Below are positions 49,501 through 61,200 of a stretch of 64,000 nt of DNA, in pieces. The number at the start of each line of letters is the position of its first letter. Position 1 is the stretch's first letter. The translations under genes were made by a program, and so were the position numbers. The stretch is from Romanomermis culicivorax. Taxonomy: Eukaryota; Nematoda; Enoplea; Mermithida; Mermithidae. The notes below the pieces were generated by a model. The model saw only the letters and a list, made by a program, of their open reading frames with translations. It was not told where the DNA came from and did no database searches. The stretch is taken from positions 1,922,001-1,986,000 of the forward strand of contig CAWUHX010000007.1 of NCBI GenBank assembly GCA_963922205.1, written 5' to 3'.

Positions 49501-50777
49501 GAAAATAAAAATTTGTATGAAGATCGCAGAAAATTTTAGGGAAAATGAATGACCGAAAAATGTTATTTCTCAACCAAATTCGTCAAAAAACAATATACAG
49601 GATCAAGCATTTATGCATTATAATTTGATAATTAAAACCTATAAGCACTAACTAGAATTACATTTTCTAACCGCACACTAGAAACATATAAAAAATTATA
49701 AATAAATTGAAACTCGGCGCGAAGCGCCGGAAAATTTTCACTTTTTTCCATTTTAGAACGCATCCGGACAGAAAACCCTATAACGTAATCAAAGAGCAGT
49801 CCGGCCTCTTGCACTGTGCAACCTGGCAGAAAAAATTTGGTTGCACAGCCCGAAATTTGGTTGCTGTGTGCAAAAAAACCCTGCGTTACTTACTAACGAA
49901 GTTCGACAACGCATCGGAAACTTTCCGCAGTAATGGATGATAAGACACCATAAATCTTCGAGTTCTTAATAAATTCAGATACGAAAAGCATGTGCAGTTG
50001 ATTTCTTAACTAAAACAGCTAGGATCAACTTCGATCTTTTTCGGAAAAGAACCGGAGGACACACACTGCTGGACATGGTAATAAACTTATAGTCTGCTTT
50101 TCATAAAATGCTTCCAGATACAAACGTGACACAAATTAGTAATTTCGTCGAAATCGTTTACATAAAGTTCTTATTGTAAAATTTTTCACTCGAAAAACCC
50201 CTAAAAGCTAGGTCAGTATGCTCACTAATTTCCAGCCATACATGATATTTTGTTTATAAGAAAATCGCAATTTTCGGAAATACTACTTACTTTCCACTTT
50301 CATTATTCCAAAGCATTTCGAGAAAAACAGACTATACATATGAATAAATTTGTATTGACTGCGTATAAAATAATTCAGTTTAGGATATAACTTTTGCTCG
50401 AGATTATGAATTTAAAAAAAAATAAAATTTCGGCATGATTTCCTCATATTGAAAACTATCGAACAGTGCATATGTACGTTCTGTTTTCAACTTCCATTAT
50501 AGTTACCTTTCGGATTTATATAATAGCAAAACGTCGAATTGTAAACTTTTTTGTGTAGGTGTTCCGATAGAAGGCAGGAGTCGAATATCAATTGCTTGAA
50601 TCGCGGATGTACATATTCTAAGGCAAGGGAACCTGGTATAGGTTCGTCGAAAGCTCTTCTCTGTACGAATTTGTACGTTGAGCAAATATTTCTTAAAATT
50701 ACATTCAACATGCCACGAAACATTAACCACCGGCAGAGTATAGACACTGAGAAAATAGCGATAATCTTCAATTTCAT
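43432..50777 (-). CDS. ABHD17-like alpha/beta hydrolase, five exons
   Basis: Predicted 353-residue serine hydrolase; exons 50,777-50,507, 46,126-45,856, 44,792-44,616, 44,520-44,313 and 43,566-43,432. Every intron has GT..AG ends and matching phases (1, 2, 2, 0). Residues 1-30 form a hydrophobic N-terminal segment (MKLKIIAIFSVSILCRWLMF), a signal anchor or signal peptide. The hydrolase fold has the oxyanion HGNGGDLG (119-126), DYTGFGQS (147-154), nucleophile motif GCSLG with Ser193, Asp259 in HGGDDE and His288 in GGGH. The region SALSIFFPDIRNKVCIDQF matches the lid/strand signature of ABHD17 proteins, which depalmitoylate membrane proteins such as Ras-type GTPases. The Cys-rich N-terminus of vertebrate ABHD17 is absent and replaced by the membrane segment, so substrate and location may differ. 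Reading through the fourth donor gives an alternative 317-residue end with a stop at 44,286. Confidence 0.85.
43567..44312. other. Hydrolase intron 4
   Basis: Non-coding; begins GTAGGT on the minus strand. Includes the alternative coding extension 44,286-44,312. Nothing else recognised. Confidence 0.6.
44313..44520 (-). CDS. Hydrolase exon 4 (catalytic Asp and His)
   Basis: Starts after CTATTTTCAG and encodes FDKVPKIVCPVLIIHGGDDE...PGGGH...FISTEL. Carries the acid and histidine of the triad. If the GTAGGT donor is not used, the frame ends at TAA, 44,286. Confidence 0.85.
44616..44792 (-). CDS. Hydrolase exon 3 (nucleophile elbow)
   Basis: Bounded by TTTTTTAG and GTAATT. Encodes IPPKRIILFGCSLGTVAAMH and the ABHD17-type FFPDIRNKVCIDQF segment. 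Holds the nucleophile Ser193. Confidence 0.87.
44793..45855. other. Hydrolase intron 2
   Basis: No gene recognised. Contains an interspersed segment with CACCCCCTGG and CACCCCCTGAAATTTTTCC (about 45,547-45,595) of the kind seen in other repeats here. Confidence 0.55.
45856..46126 (-). CDS. Hydrolase exon 2 (oxyanion region)
   Basis: Bounded by GGTTTTCAG and GTAAGA. Encodes VPGKLACYYIKH, the strand FVLFVCHGNGGDLG, and VFMFDYTGFGQSCPGH, followed by the helix ending at FLTNDLE. Confidence 0.87.
46657..46896. mobile_element. TA-type MITE, copy 2
   Basis: 240 bp. Starts TATACTCTATTCATTTTAAA and ends with the inverted counterpart GAAATGAATTGAGTATA. The TA at each outer edge is consistent with a mariner/Tc1-type TA target duplication. 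The body is the reverse complement of copy 1 at 43,158-43,398. No coding capacity. Confidence 0.75.
47985..48150. repeat. Two adjacent GCGCC-core interspersed repeats
   Basis: Two similar segments of about 60 bp (TTATTTTC.AG.GTT.TAGAA..., then AAATTTTTC, then a GCGC...GCCGG core) end near 48,022 and 48,143. They belong to a family also seen near 49,712, 54,505, 58,455, 61,327, 61,423, 61,684 and 62,993. Confidence 0.7.
48160..48345. repeat. G-run / C-run cluster
   Basis: A run of ten G, then GTTGAGGGGACCCCCCC, then several C runs (CCCCCCCCCAACCCCCCTCCCCC). The G and C runs are close enough to pair as a hairpin. Confidence 0.7.
49054..49085. repeat. TGTGCAAC...GTTGCACA hairpin, copy 1
   Basis: TGTGCAAC (49,054-49,061) and its exact reverse complement GTTGCACA (49,078-49,085) flank a 16-base loop. 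Similar flanks recur at 49,815-49,847. Confidence 0.6.
49815..49847. repeat. TGTGCAAC...GTTGCACA hairpin, copy 2
   Basis: TGTGCAAC (49,815-49,822) and GTTGCACA (49,840-49,847) with a similar A/G-rich loop and TTTGG; a diverged copy of 49,054-49,085. Confidence 0.6.
50507..50777 (-). CDS. Hydrolase exon 1 (N-terminal membrane segment)
   Basis: Ninety codons from ATG 50,777 (MKLKIIAIFSVSIL...) to a GTAACT donor. The phase (1) joins cleanly to exon 2, giving CYYINPKD.FNVPGKLACYY. Less certain than exons 2-4 because this part of the protein is not conserved. Confidence 0.65.
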
Positions 50778-51949
50778 ACAGGTAACGGGACCCCAAGGCT
50801 TGGAGGGGGCGACTTTTTTTTGGCCGGGTGTCAGTGATCCGTAAAATTCTACGCGGAGGGATCTCTGAAGAAAAAAAATCGATTTTTTCACGAAAAAGTC
50901 AGAAAAATGGATAAAAAATTGTACTTTTTGTCTAAGACCGTAAAAATGTATTTATGGGGCGAAATGCCGAGCAAATTGACGTTTTTGACCATCTTTTGTT
51001 CACGAATTGACATTTTTCATCAAAAAATTAGCATTTTTCTGACCAAAGGTATGGAGGTCCCTACGACTACCGTATGGCTAGCCATAGGGTCGGAAAATCC
51101 TGGGGAGTCGCCCAATTGCTAGCCATATGGTCGAAGATCCCTGGAGAGAGCACTCCCCCAATTACATGTATGCTCAATTTAATCTATAAAAGCCTTTATT
51201 GAGATCTATTTAGGAATTTCTGAGACATTGCAACTATTCTTTCAAAAGAACCAAAATCTCCATCTAGGGCTCGGGTTAAAGAGGATCCATTTCCCGAGAA
51301 ACGTTCATTGGACAGGGGCCAAATCACGATACTACTTGGAGAAACTAAGCTGTTCTTATAAGCTTACGGAAAAGCAAATTTGTTGGTTATGGAGCTCGGC
51401 AATGGCGGACACGGTATATAACAGCAACAGAAGCAAAATTTTCTCAGGTAGAACATGGCCCGTTTGCAACGACCTTTGGGCACAATTCCGTCGTTAATTA
51501 AATAGAAGAATAACATTTTCGAATCTCTCGGCGATAAATGGACGAGAGACAAAAATTGACAGTGATAATCGGGGTCCATTAGTATATTAGTCAAAAGAAT
51601 GTACAATGAATGCCTTAAAAATATAAGTAAGCTTTTCAACGATAGTTCCATAAAATGTGTAAAGTTGAACGCTGTAAATAATTGGGTTCGCGTCAAGTAT
51701 TTTTTGAGAATTTAGCTTATTGTATTTGAATTGCAAATTGTAAAAAACCGTCTCCAAAATACTGAAATTTTTAAGTATTTGATATTCTCTAAGAGCAGAT
51801 AAGAGCTTCAAAACACGTCCACGAACTAAAGATAAATTTCCAAATCTGAACAAGTTCAAAAACATCACTCATTAAATTTTCTTATTGTAAAATTAGCCAT
51901 CTTACTTTCAGCCAGTATTATTGTCGTAAGAACATTAACCAAATCAAAT
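50778..51949. other. Intergenic interval between the hydrolase and Dispatched genes
   Basis: No supported gene. It includes a repeat with CCGTATGGCTAGCCATAGGG and GCTAGCCATATGGTCG (about 51,070-51,135), related to the sequence surrounding the hAT insertion at 56,538. It should hold the hydrolase promoter and the Dispatched 3' end. Confidence 0.5.
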
Positions 51950-51954
51950 TTATT
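51949..51954 (-). promoter_or_regulatory. Candidate poly(A) signal overlapping the Dispatched stop codon
   Basis: The minus strand reads GAATAAATT; AATAAA covers 51,954-51,949 and contains the TAA stop (51,952-51,950). If used, the 3' UTR would be only about 20-30 nt. Confidence 0.35.
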
Positions 51955-52246
51955 CACAAACGCGTATAACCGGCAAACTTCGTCGCCTGAACACATCTTC
52001 TACATTAGAATTTCTCTTCGAATGCGTGAAGTCAAAATGTTTATGGTCCTTATTCGAAATTCTACGTCGGCAACGATTCGATCGATATCGAAACTGTTTG
52101 GTCCAGAAGAACCACGAGTATGGGCATTTCAAAAAGTACGTTGACATACTAATTAGAGAACAGAATAGAAAATGAGAGCACAGCCAGCTCCAAATCGTTA
52201 CAATAATCATAAATACGCCAATACGATAGAACGCGAGAGTTTGAGC
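51950..52246 (-). CDS. disp: Dispatched terminal exon (helix 12 and C-terminal tail)
   Basis: Starts after TATTTAAATAG in phase 0: AQTLAFYRIGVFMIIVTIWSW, then a basic cytoplasmic tail of about 60 residues (CRRRISNKDHKH...), ending VIRVCE and TAA. Matches the Dispatched LAY..LG.F......SW..A.FF pattern. Confidence 0.9.
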   Translation of the reverse strand, partial: AQTLAFYRIGVFMIIVTIWSWLCSHFLFCSLISMSTYFLKCPYSWFFWTKQFRYRSNRCRRRISNKDHKHFDFTHSKRNSNVEDVFRRRSLPVIRVCE

Positions 52247-55200
52247 CTATTTAAATAAAGAGATGACGAAAATCATGATTAACCAGAACCAATAAAATAT
52301 CTGTATTACAAATGCTGGCAGTCAGCTATAGTCCATTTATCTAAAAATGATACCTTCCCAGATGAAAAACCTACATTGCGTGTGGACCTCGTTTTCTCTC
52401 AAGTTGTTGGCCTACATACTGCAGTAAATTTGCAAAGAAAGGCGTCCACGTATGTGTCAGTTCTTTGCCTAAACATCTCCTCAGGTTCTCGCTTGGAAGC
52501 AAATACTACGAATATTCGATTCACTTACTATCTGGTAACTTCTAATACTTTCTGTTACATTGTAGCACTTTCACTGTTGTAATCTAGCATTTTCAGGCGC
52601 ATCATTTTATATAGAAAATTACAATGGAAAACTGAAGCAAAGAGAAAACTTTTGAGACTCAGACGCTCCGCGCCCAAATGAGACCAATACTGTATTTTCA
52701 TGACTTTTTCGCCCTAATGACGAATGAAAAATGTTGCTTCTATTAAAGATGTATTGGGAGCATATTTTGCAAATATCTGGTCTGGATCCTAAATTTTAAG
52801 AATATCGAGTTCGGGTTTAAAATTTTGAGAATTTCGGGGCCGGGTTCAGCAAAATGGTCGGGTAATTTCGGGTTCGGATCCGTTATATTTTTCCACCGCT
52901 AAATCTGTGTGACATCATCAGGACACGATTTCTGAAAGATTTGACCTACTGCTCCATTAACCTATGATAAGTTGTAAATTAATGGTACCTATCCTAAAAT
53001 GAGATATTTTAAGCGGTGTTACATGCTTGAGGTTAGCCAGATGGAGATAAATGAAATAACGGTCGGTTGAAGTGCCCTTCCAATACAACAAAGTACATTG
53101 GAATAAGTCTTCCGTTTTCGTCTAAATAAACGTCAAAGTTTCTGAAATTTAATGGAAATTTAAAAAATTTTTCATCTTTCATTTGAAGCATGTTGTTCAG
53201 CAATAATCAAACCTCGATAAATGAAAATTTACAGACTTCCAGCCACATTTTTTCTTGATTTATCAGTTAATGACGAATCCTGTTTTCTCAGAACTATATT
53301 GGTTTGGGATTAATTCAGATTCAAAAGGATATTTGAATGACAGTGCATTGTGTGCTAATCGCTACAAAACGGTAATTGGATTGAAATTTCAACACACTAT
53401 GTTGGACATTAGTGCCTACAAAAATAATGAAAAAAATTCTGCGGCATCCAATGGGAAAGTGTCCGGAAAGAGGTCCAAATGATTTTTCAAAAATTTTCCA
53501 CCTCATTTTGAACACTTTAAAAGTGTACAACGTGTAAATTACAAGCTTATAAAAAAATTTCAAACGCAGTACGTAAAACCACACAATTCTTGGGTATAAT
53601 TAATTTTCAACTTATCATATTCAAGATTGAGCTTTTAAGAAACTGCGTCTTAAAATGGATGTGAAAGAGACAACATCACTTCGAAATCGCATGGTTTGGT
53701 TGAAACACGATAAGAGCATTCGAGATATATATGTATTTATGAATTATTTATAATTATTTATTTATAATTATTTATAATTATTTATTTATAATTATTTATT
53801 TATTATTATAATTATGAAAATTATGAACATGTTTATATAATATATAAACATAATTTGTAATATAATAATATAAAATTATATAAAAATATAAGCATTATAA
53901 ATTATAAAAAATGAATTCATTTATTTGAATTATTACTAATATTGCCATATAGATATTACCATCTTTTTGAGGCAGATTTTAATACAAAATACGGATGAAA
54001 AATTCTGGGCAATGACAGAGGTTCTCACTGGTTGAAGAATCCAAATTTTTGACTAATCGTCTGATACAAATTTTGATTGATTCATTGCTGATTTTTTTGA
54101 TTTTCTAGTTGGTTGACGATATTACATAGGTGATCGAAAACATTAGAGAACTGTTCAGGTCTGCCGAAGACAGACAAATGTAGCGGTCTAATTTATCCAG
54201 AAATAATAATATCATTCAACTATTATAATTTTCAACAGTCAAAAAATCTGACTTTCAATGATTTGTGCAATCCATGAAAAGAATTGGAAGACATCAAGAG
54301 GAATCAAGAAAACTAGCATAATCATATTTTTCATATTTTCTGTTAAGTATGTACTCGAATATTTTATGGAAGACCAGATTGTTCCAAAATGTAAGTACGT
54401 GTCGATAAAATTAAAACCGTAATAATGGACTTCAAAAACAATGGACCATAAATATTTTGAGATCATCCTTGAAGTTACGAAAGCAGAAAATCGTATGGTG
54501 TGAAGCGCGGAAAATTTTTCCATTTTTCCGCTTTTCATGTAGCAGGTTACATATTTTCAGAAAGATATGTAAATTTTTTTCGACTTCATTCTAAATCCCC
54601 TGAATTTTCCGGGTTCCCAGGTTCCCAGAAAAAGAAAAAATCCTCCGACTTTTCAAGGTTTAGTAAATCGTGAGTAAACCCTGTTTTCTTATGCAAATTT
54701 CCAGAAATTTTTGTCTTTCCGGGAGAAAATTACAAGTTCACACCGCTATTTATTTAGCAAAATAGAAGTTCGAGGAAATTTGCATGTTTATAAATTAAAG
54801 TGAAAAGAGATTCGGTAATTCGAACTTCTTCCGGATAATTGGAAAATTAAACTCTAGACCGAAAAATAGAGCTAATAATTTAAAAACTCACAGGAAGCAT
54901 AGCAAATCCGACTAAGGCAGTGGTCAAGGCGGCACCCGATACACTCGACGATGCTTTAGAGATCAAGCGGCGCGCTAATAAGCTGCCACTATGTTCGTCA
55001 CTCTGTAGGATATTGATTTCAAGAATCAAATGTCTGGCGACCGTAGCAAAATGTAACGTGTAATCGAACGAAATTCCTATCGCCAAAACGATAATGGTTG
55101 ATTCGAGTATATTCAAGTGCCAGTCTAAAAACAGAATTTCGGGAAGTAGTATATAATTAAAAAACTACGAGATTAATCATATTTTACAAAAGTTGTAATT

Positions 55201-58200
55201 TCTAAGATCTGAAGCATTTTTTGGACGAACTCATTGGGCATTAAAGTGCATTATGAAAACACTCACCCAGGAGAAGCATGGATGCAATAGTTAAAACGAT
55301 TACTGAACATATACATAAGGCACATAATAATCCAATGACAACGTTTCCGATCGTGAGGAAGACGATAAGGACAGCGATGCAAACGGCAAAAATGACTGAG
55401 TATTTCACTCCGACGACTAAGGCCCTTTGTAGGTCATAATAATCTAACCAGTCGCTTACGAACCAACCTTTTCTAACATCGACAGGCCCTGTAAAAATAC
55501 CTGTAAGACTTTTTGTCGGGTGGGTGGGAATCCAAAATTCTTAATGGAGTCAAAAATTTTGAAAGCGAAAAACCAAAGATGAATTTTTCAAAAAAGTTAT
55601 ATACTTTATTGATCAATTTTTGAAGGTTTGGGATACCAACACTTTGGTACTAGATCCGACTGAATCCCCCTAATCACAAGTATGCCTGTTCGCTATTGGT
55701 TATGCTGAAACCTAAACCCAGTTTGTACAAATTTTCTATACATTTCACACATCATTAAGGTAGGTCAACTCTCATATTTAAATCTTGCACCATTCGCAAG
55801 TTAAAATGATGAAGAGTTTAGCTGAAATGAAAGTTCAAAACTGGACAGATTGAAATTTAACCTGAACCGCAATGACTTTTTCGGGTTTGAAATAAACAAA
55901 TTTCCGAATCAGTCAAGCTCTATTCGAGAGATATATGCAGGAAAAAAGTTGTTTTTTTCATTAAATAGTTGTATAATTCAGCCAAGAAAAATTCGGTGTT
56001 TTTGGAACATATTATAAAATTTTTTCGAGTATCGTGATCCTTAAACATTGAAAATTTACCGTCAGCCAAAAGCTTCTCAATAAATCGACTGGTCTCCCAG
56101 TAGAAATAGTGCATAGCAGTGAAATCGGTCGAAAAATTGTAGATCGACGGAAAAAAAATCGTCAAAGCACGGAAATTGGAATTATTGTCCAAAAGCGGTC
56201 CAGTTCGATAAGGCTGTCGTGCTAAGGCCACTTTTACGTGGCGCGGATATCGGTCCAAAAATCTTTTGAGACATTGATCAAAGACGCCTGGATAATATGG
56301 GAATGAAAAGTACCTGAAGCAAATACGTTCGTTTGGAAAAGAATTTGAAAAAGTCAAGTCAGCGTTCAAGCTGCATGTGATGAAGAAATGCAATTTTCTG
56401 ACGCCCCATATTCAACATACATGTAATTGGGGGAAATGCCATAGGAATCCCCCACAGAAATTTTCGGCCATATGGCTAGCCATTAAGCGAGCCCCCCAAG
56501 GATTTTCCAGTCTTATGGCTAGCCATATGGTAGTCATTAGAGATGTATCGGGTCCAAAAGTTTAAGAAAATCGGGTCCGGGTCCAAAATTTTAGGAATAT
56601 CGGGTTTGGGTTCGGGTCCGTGTCCAAAATTTTAAGAATATCGGGTCCGGTTCCGGGTGCAAAATTTTGAGAATATCGGGTCCGGGTCCAGCAAAATAGT
56701 CGAGTAATTTCGGGTCTTATTTCGGGTCCGGGTCCGTACAGTTTTCCACATGTGTGACATTATTCAGAAACGATTTCTGAGAGATTTGACCTACTGTTAG
56801 ATTGACCTATGATAAGTTGAAAATTAATAATATCTAAAAATGATATATTTCGAGTGATTTTATAGGCTGACTATTGTGACAGCATATATTCGGCGCAAAA
56901 GTCAAAATTCGCATACCTACAGCACTAAAAAAATTGGATGTTTTACATTTTTTGGCATTTTTCAGTCTTTGTGCCTGTTTGGAAATACAAATCTTCAAAT
57001 GTTCGTTATATGCAGAAGGTATGCAAGAAATTTTCTGACATCTTACTCTTTTAAGTGTCAAAAATGAAGTCGAAATAACCTGAAAGAATCATTTGAAGCT
57101 TTTTTGGCACCTCCTATAAGATGCCACGGAATTTTTCCTCTATTTCTGTAGCCACTAGTGCCCAAGACCTAACGTTAAAATTTAAATCAGGTTTGTGAAC
57201 CCTTATGGGAGATGTAGATGTCTGCACATCTTGAAAATAGATACAAAAATGTTGCTTGCTGCCACTAAATATGCCATCAACGAGATGCAGGAAACATTAA
57301 AAACGTTCAATGAAATAATTCTTGCGTTTTCCTTTAAAGAAACGTCACAATGGCCCGATTTCTCAAATTTAATATAAAAAAATTTAATTTTTTCACCTTT
57401 CATTTGAAGCATTTCGTTCAGCAAATATCAAAGCTAGATGAATCAAAATTTATCTAGCTATGACGCCACATTTTTTCTTATTTAATATATAGGTGATGGC
57501 AAATCCTGTTTTCTCAGAACTTTATTGGTTGGAAATTCATTCGGATTCAAAAATATATTTGAATGGCAGTGCAATGCGTGCCAATTCCAACAACTCAAAA
57601 AATGGCACACAAATCGGATGAAAATTTAGCATATGTCGAACATTAGTACCCACAAAAAAGATGAAAACATTCTGCGGCATCCTATGGGAAGGTGTCCAGA
57701 AAGAGGTCCAAATGAGTTTTTCGGCTTTTTTCCATCTACTTTTGGACACTTTAAAAAGCGTAAAACGTGAGAAGTACAACATTAGAAGAAATTTTTCAAA
57801 CGCAGTATGTAAAACCACACAATATACCCTATTTTCGGGTATGATTCATTTTCAACTTATCATATTCATATTCGAACTTCTCACAACTGCATCTCAAAAT
57901 GGATGTGGGAGAAACAACATCGTATTGAAATCCTATGTTTTGGCTGAGACACAACAAACCGATTCGAGTCACTAATCTCTCGTGAAATATTAGTGAGTAA
58001 GCATCTCTATAATTTAATTTTTGATCCTTAGATTAATATTATAAATAAAAATCAAGATTGAGAAGGAAAAACTATTTATGAAATATAACTTCGGTGCAGT
58101 AGATTTTAAATCTAAGTCAGTCTCAAGATGATCTAAGCAATTAAGTGTTGATTTGTAACTTTTTATATTTCATTAGTTAATTGACACATTCTTTAACATA

Positions 58201-61200
58201 GGTAATTGTTTTCAACTGAATGACTATGTTATACATCAGACCCGAATCAGAATTGTGAGGATTACATCGGGTCCGGGTCCAAAATATTGAGAGTATCGGG
58301 TCCGGGTCCAACAAAATGGTCGGGTAATTTCGGGTCTCATTTAGGGTCCAGGTACCCGATACATCTCTAGTAGTCATAGGGATACCCATACTTTTGGTTG
58401 AAAAATATTGAAAAATGGCAATTTTTGAACAAAAAAATGGTCGAAAACGTCAATTTTCCCGGCGTTTCGCGCCAAGAATACATTTATTAATTTTGTAAGA
58501 AAAAAATTACAATTTTTTAAAACTCTTTTTCGGACACTTTTGACCCCCCCCCCCCCCAAATTTTGGTAAATCAGTGACCCCTGGTCCCGAAAAGCCGTCC
58601 GATGCCCCCCCCCAGATCTTGGAGCCCCGTTACACGTATGATAATCAGTGCTGGGCGATGGCAGAAGTCCTTGGTTTCCTGCCTGATTTTCAGTTGACTT
58701 TTATAGTTTTCTAGCTTTTTGAGGATATGATCTGGCCCCTTGAAAACACCAGTAGTACAAATGGTACACGCTTGCCTCTATTTTTGCCTTTAACAAAATG
58801 AAAATTACGACGATTAAATGAAGTTTTCTGTAAGCATGCTCAACTTTTTGAATTTCGATTGAAAACACAGACCTTGACTACGAGCTAAGCTTGTATTCCC
58901 TTCAATTTTTAAAACATCGTCTTAAGCATGCAAGAAAGTAGAACTTGAAATATTCGACGAAAAAATGCAAGTTCTATAAAGTGATAAATTCCACAATTTT
59001 AGAATTTACACGGTACACACGACACACATTGATTTATCTTACTCGCAACAAGGGCGCTGATCTTCACCGATCAAATTTTTACACGGCTTCTTCATCCATT
59101 CGAAAAAATCTGGCACGAAACAATAAGGCAATAGAGTAGGAAAATCTAATTTTGCCGTAAAATTGACAGAAAACCGCATATTATTGCAAAAATCGATAAA
59201 AAATAGTAAAGCCCCGTTCGAACCCAAATTATAGCTTTCATTCGACCAAGTACGTAACAGAATATCTCCACTTTTAGCTAATTTAGGCTCGATTCCAAAA
59301 ACAATATGCATTGACATAGAGAAATTTCCACCAGCAAGAGCATCTTTTGAAAATCCATCGAAATTATAACGTAAATGATCGTTCCATCTTTCGAATGGAT
59401 GATGATTGTGGAAGAGTTCGCGTGACTCCGATCGGTTTATCAGGACTTTGAATTGGGGACTGATAAAAACGAGATATACCGACAAACAAGTAGCGAAGCT
59501 TAAGAAAAAACCATCAATTATTCGAGTGAGAAGTTGACAACTGGAACGAAACGTGCGAGAAATGAAATTATTACCATCGATTATGATACTTGAAATTTGA
59601 AAATACAAATGATAAACAATACAAAAGTTTTCAATATTGGAATTTTGATTTTTATAATGGAAGAATAATGAGAATGTCCTACCTGAAAATTGCAACCCAG
59701 AAATATCTGAACTGCGTAATAAGAAACGGCAAAGTTGAATACGTAATTGCCCGAGACAATCTGTTCGCAAAATCGAAGAATTTTCGTAAAACATATAACA
59801 CATTTGTAAGTCTATCGAAAATTGTAGAATCAGCTTTCGCTGGTGGCGAATAGTTCCCTTCCGACACTATTTCACGAACTGCCCTTTTTCTATAAAAAAA
59901 TTTGCACTTCGAGAATTTGAGCATTTCGAAAAATTCGGACCACGTTTCCATTATAACAAAAAATGGTGGGAGTAAAATCATCGTAAATATGTAATTAGTT
60001 GTGACGGCTAAAGAGGCGAATAAACCGAAATATTTCAAAACCAAGATCTCGCTAAATAGATTGGTCATTAGAGCTATGACTGTAGTTAAGCTGGTCACAA
60101 ACATTATAGATCCAGCGCTTTTCAATGTTTTGGTGACTAATTTTTCAAGCGTCATGGCATTTTTTGTCGATTTGACCTGTAAAAATAATGCAAATTTAAG
60201 GCCTGATGGGGCGGAATTTAGAAAAGAATACAAGACTACTCAAAAAATTATTTCAAATAATCAAATCTGTTGTAAGCTTTTTCTATAAAATTACCTGATT
60301 CCAAGCAGCTAAAAAAATCAGGGCGTCGTCAACACCGAGTCCGATCATCAAGATCAAAGTCAACAAGTTCACAAAAGGAAAGAAATTTGTAAATGCTAAG
60401 ACGTAGACTGCGTAAGCTACGCCTAACGGCGGAAAAACGACCAAAATCATAAATAACGTCAATAAAATCGATCCGGTATTAAACCACAAGCAAATAAAAA
60501 CTAGAAATAAAGCCAAAATACCATAAAATAGATCTTTGTGTAAATAATCTAAGAATAATTCGTTATAAAGTCCTAAACTAGCGCCAATAAGTTCTAGTTC
60601 TGGTTTGGAGTCAAGTGACTTTAGCTGCCCTTGAAAAGTTGTCAGAAAAGACGATCTGCTACCGTAGTCTTTAAAAAAAGGCGTGAAAGGGACATCGGAT
60701 TGATAGATAGGAACGACGAGAAGGGCCATATTCGTATCCAAAGCAGTAACGTTGGTAAATTCTGAAAAATTGAGGAATAAACTGGAATGCAAGCTTCGAA
60801 GACCAACATTTAGTTCCTCGTTAACACGTAAGCGTTAATTTGTCTATGCAGCTATACTAAGCAGACTCACTAGATCAATTCTAGTCATGAAACATGTTAT
60901 AACTGCTTTTTATTGCATGTAAAATGAATAATAAGCAAACAAAAATTCGTAATTTCAGAACTAACCTTAAAAATTTCGAAAATTTTCGGACTCAAGTATA
61001 CCAGCCAATAAAAAAATTTATTTATGCAATATCTCATGAAGATTCCTATCAGATCTATTATAAACCTAATAATGTAATTTTTTCAAAAAGTATTGCTGGA
61101 AAACATGCACGCATGGTGTTGAGGGATATAATCTCGGGAAGAAAGGGGGATGTATTATCCTCAGCTTGGGTGTTCGAAAAGATTTACAGCATGTTCGATG

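Larger units (their letters stand above)
46127..50506. other. Hydrolase intron 1 (4.4 kb, repeat-rich)
   Basis: Contains a MITE (46,657-46,896), two GCGCC-core repeats (about 48,000-48,145), long G and C runs (48,165-48,345), a TGTGCAAC hairpin pair (49,054-49,085 and 49,815-49,847) and another GCGCC-core repeat (about 49,712). Short ORFs here have no family features. Confidence 0.6.
52247..54891. other. Dispatched intron 8 (2.6 kb)
   Basis: Holds an old relative of the hAT-type element (about 52,780-53,720), an AT-rich simple repeat (about 53,725-53,935), a GCGC-core repeat (about 54,505) and a CCCCTGAATTTTCC-type fragment (about 54,595-54,685). No additional exon is needed: phases join directly. 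Confidence 0.6.

Noticed and set aside
51364-51868. Minus-strand ORFs downstream of Dispatched
   Set aside because: No family motifs, no matching splice phases, and they lie past the Dispatched stop codon.
54239-54538. Minus-strand ORF with a hydrophobic stretch as an extra Dispatched exon
   Set aside because: The only plausible acceptor puts a stop codon in the required phase, and 54,892 joins 52,246 directly in phase 0 with the expected helix-12 motif.
59590-60288. Plus-strand ORFs opposite Dispatched exons
   Set aside because: Antisense shadows of conserved coding exons.
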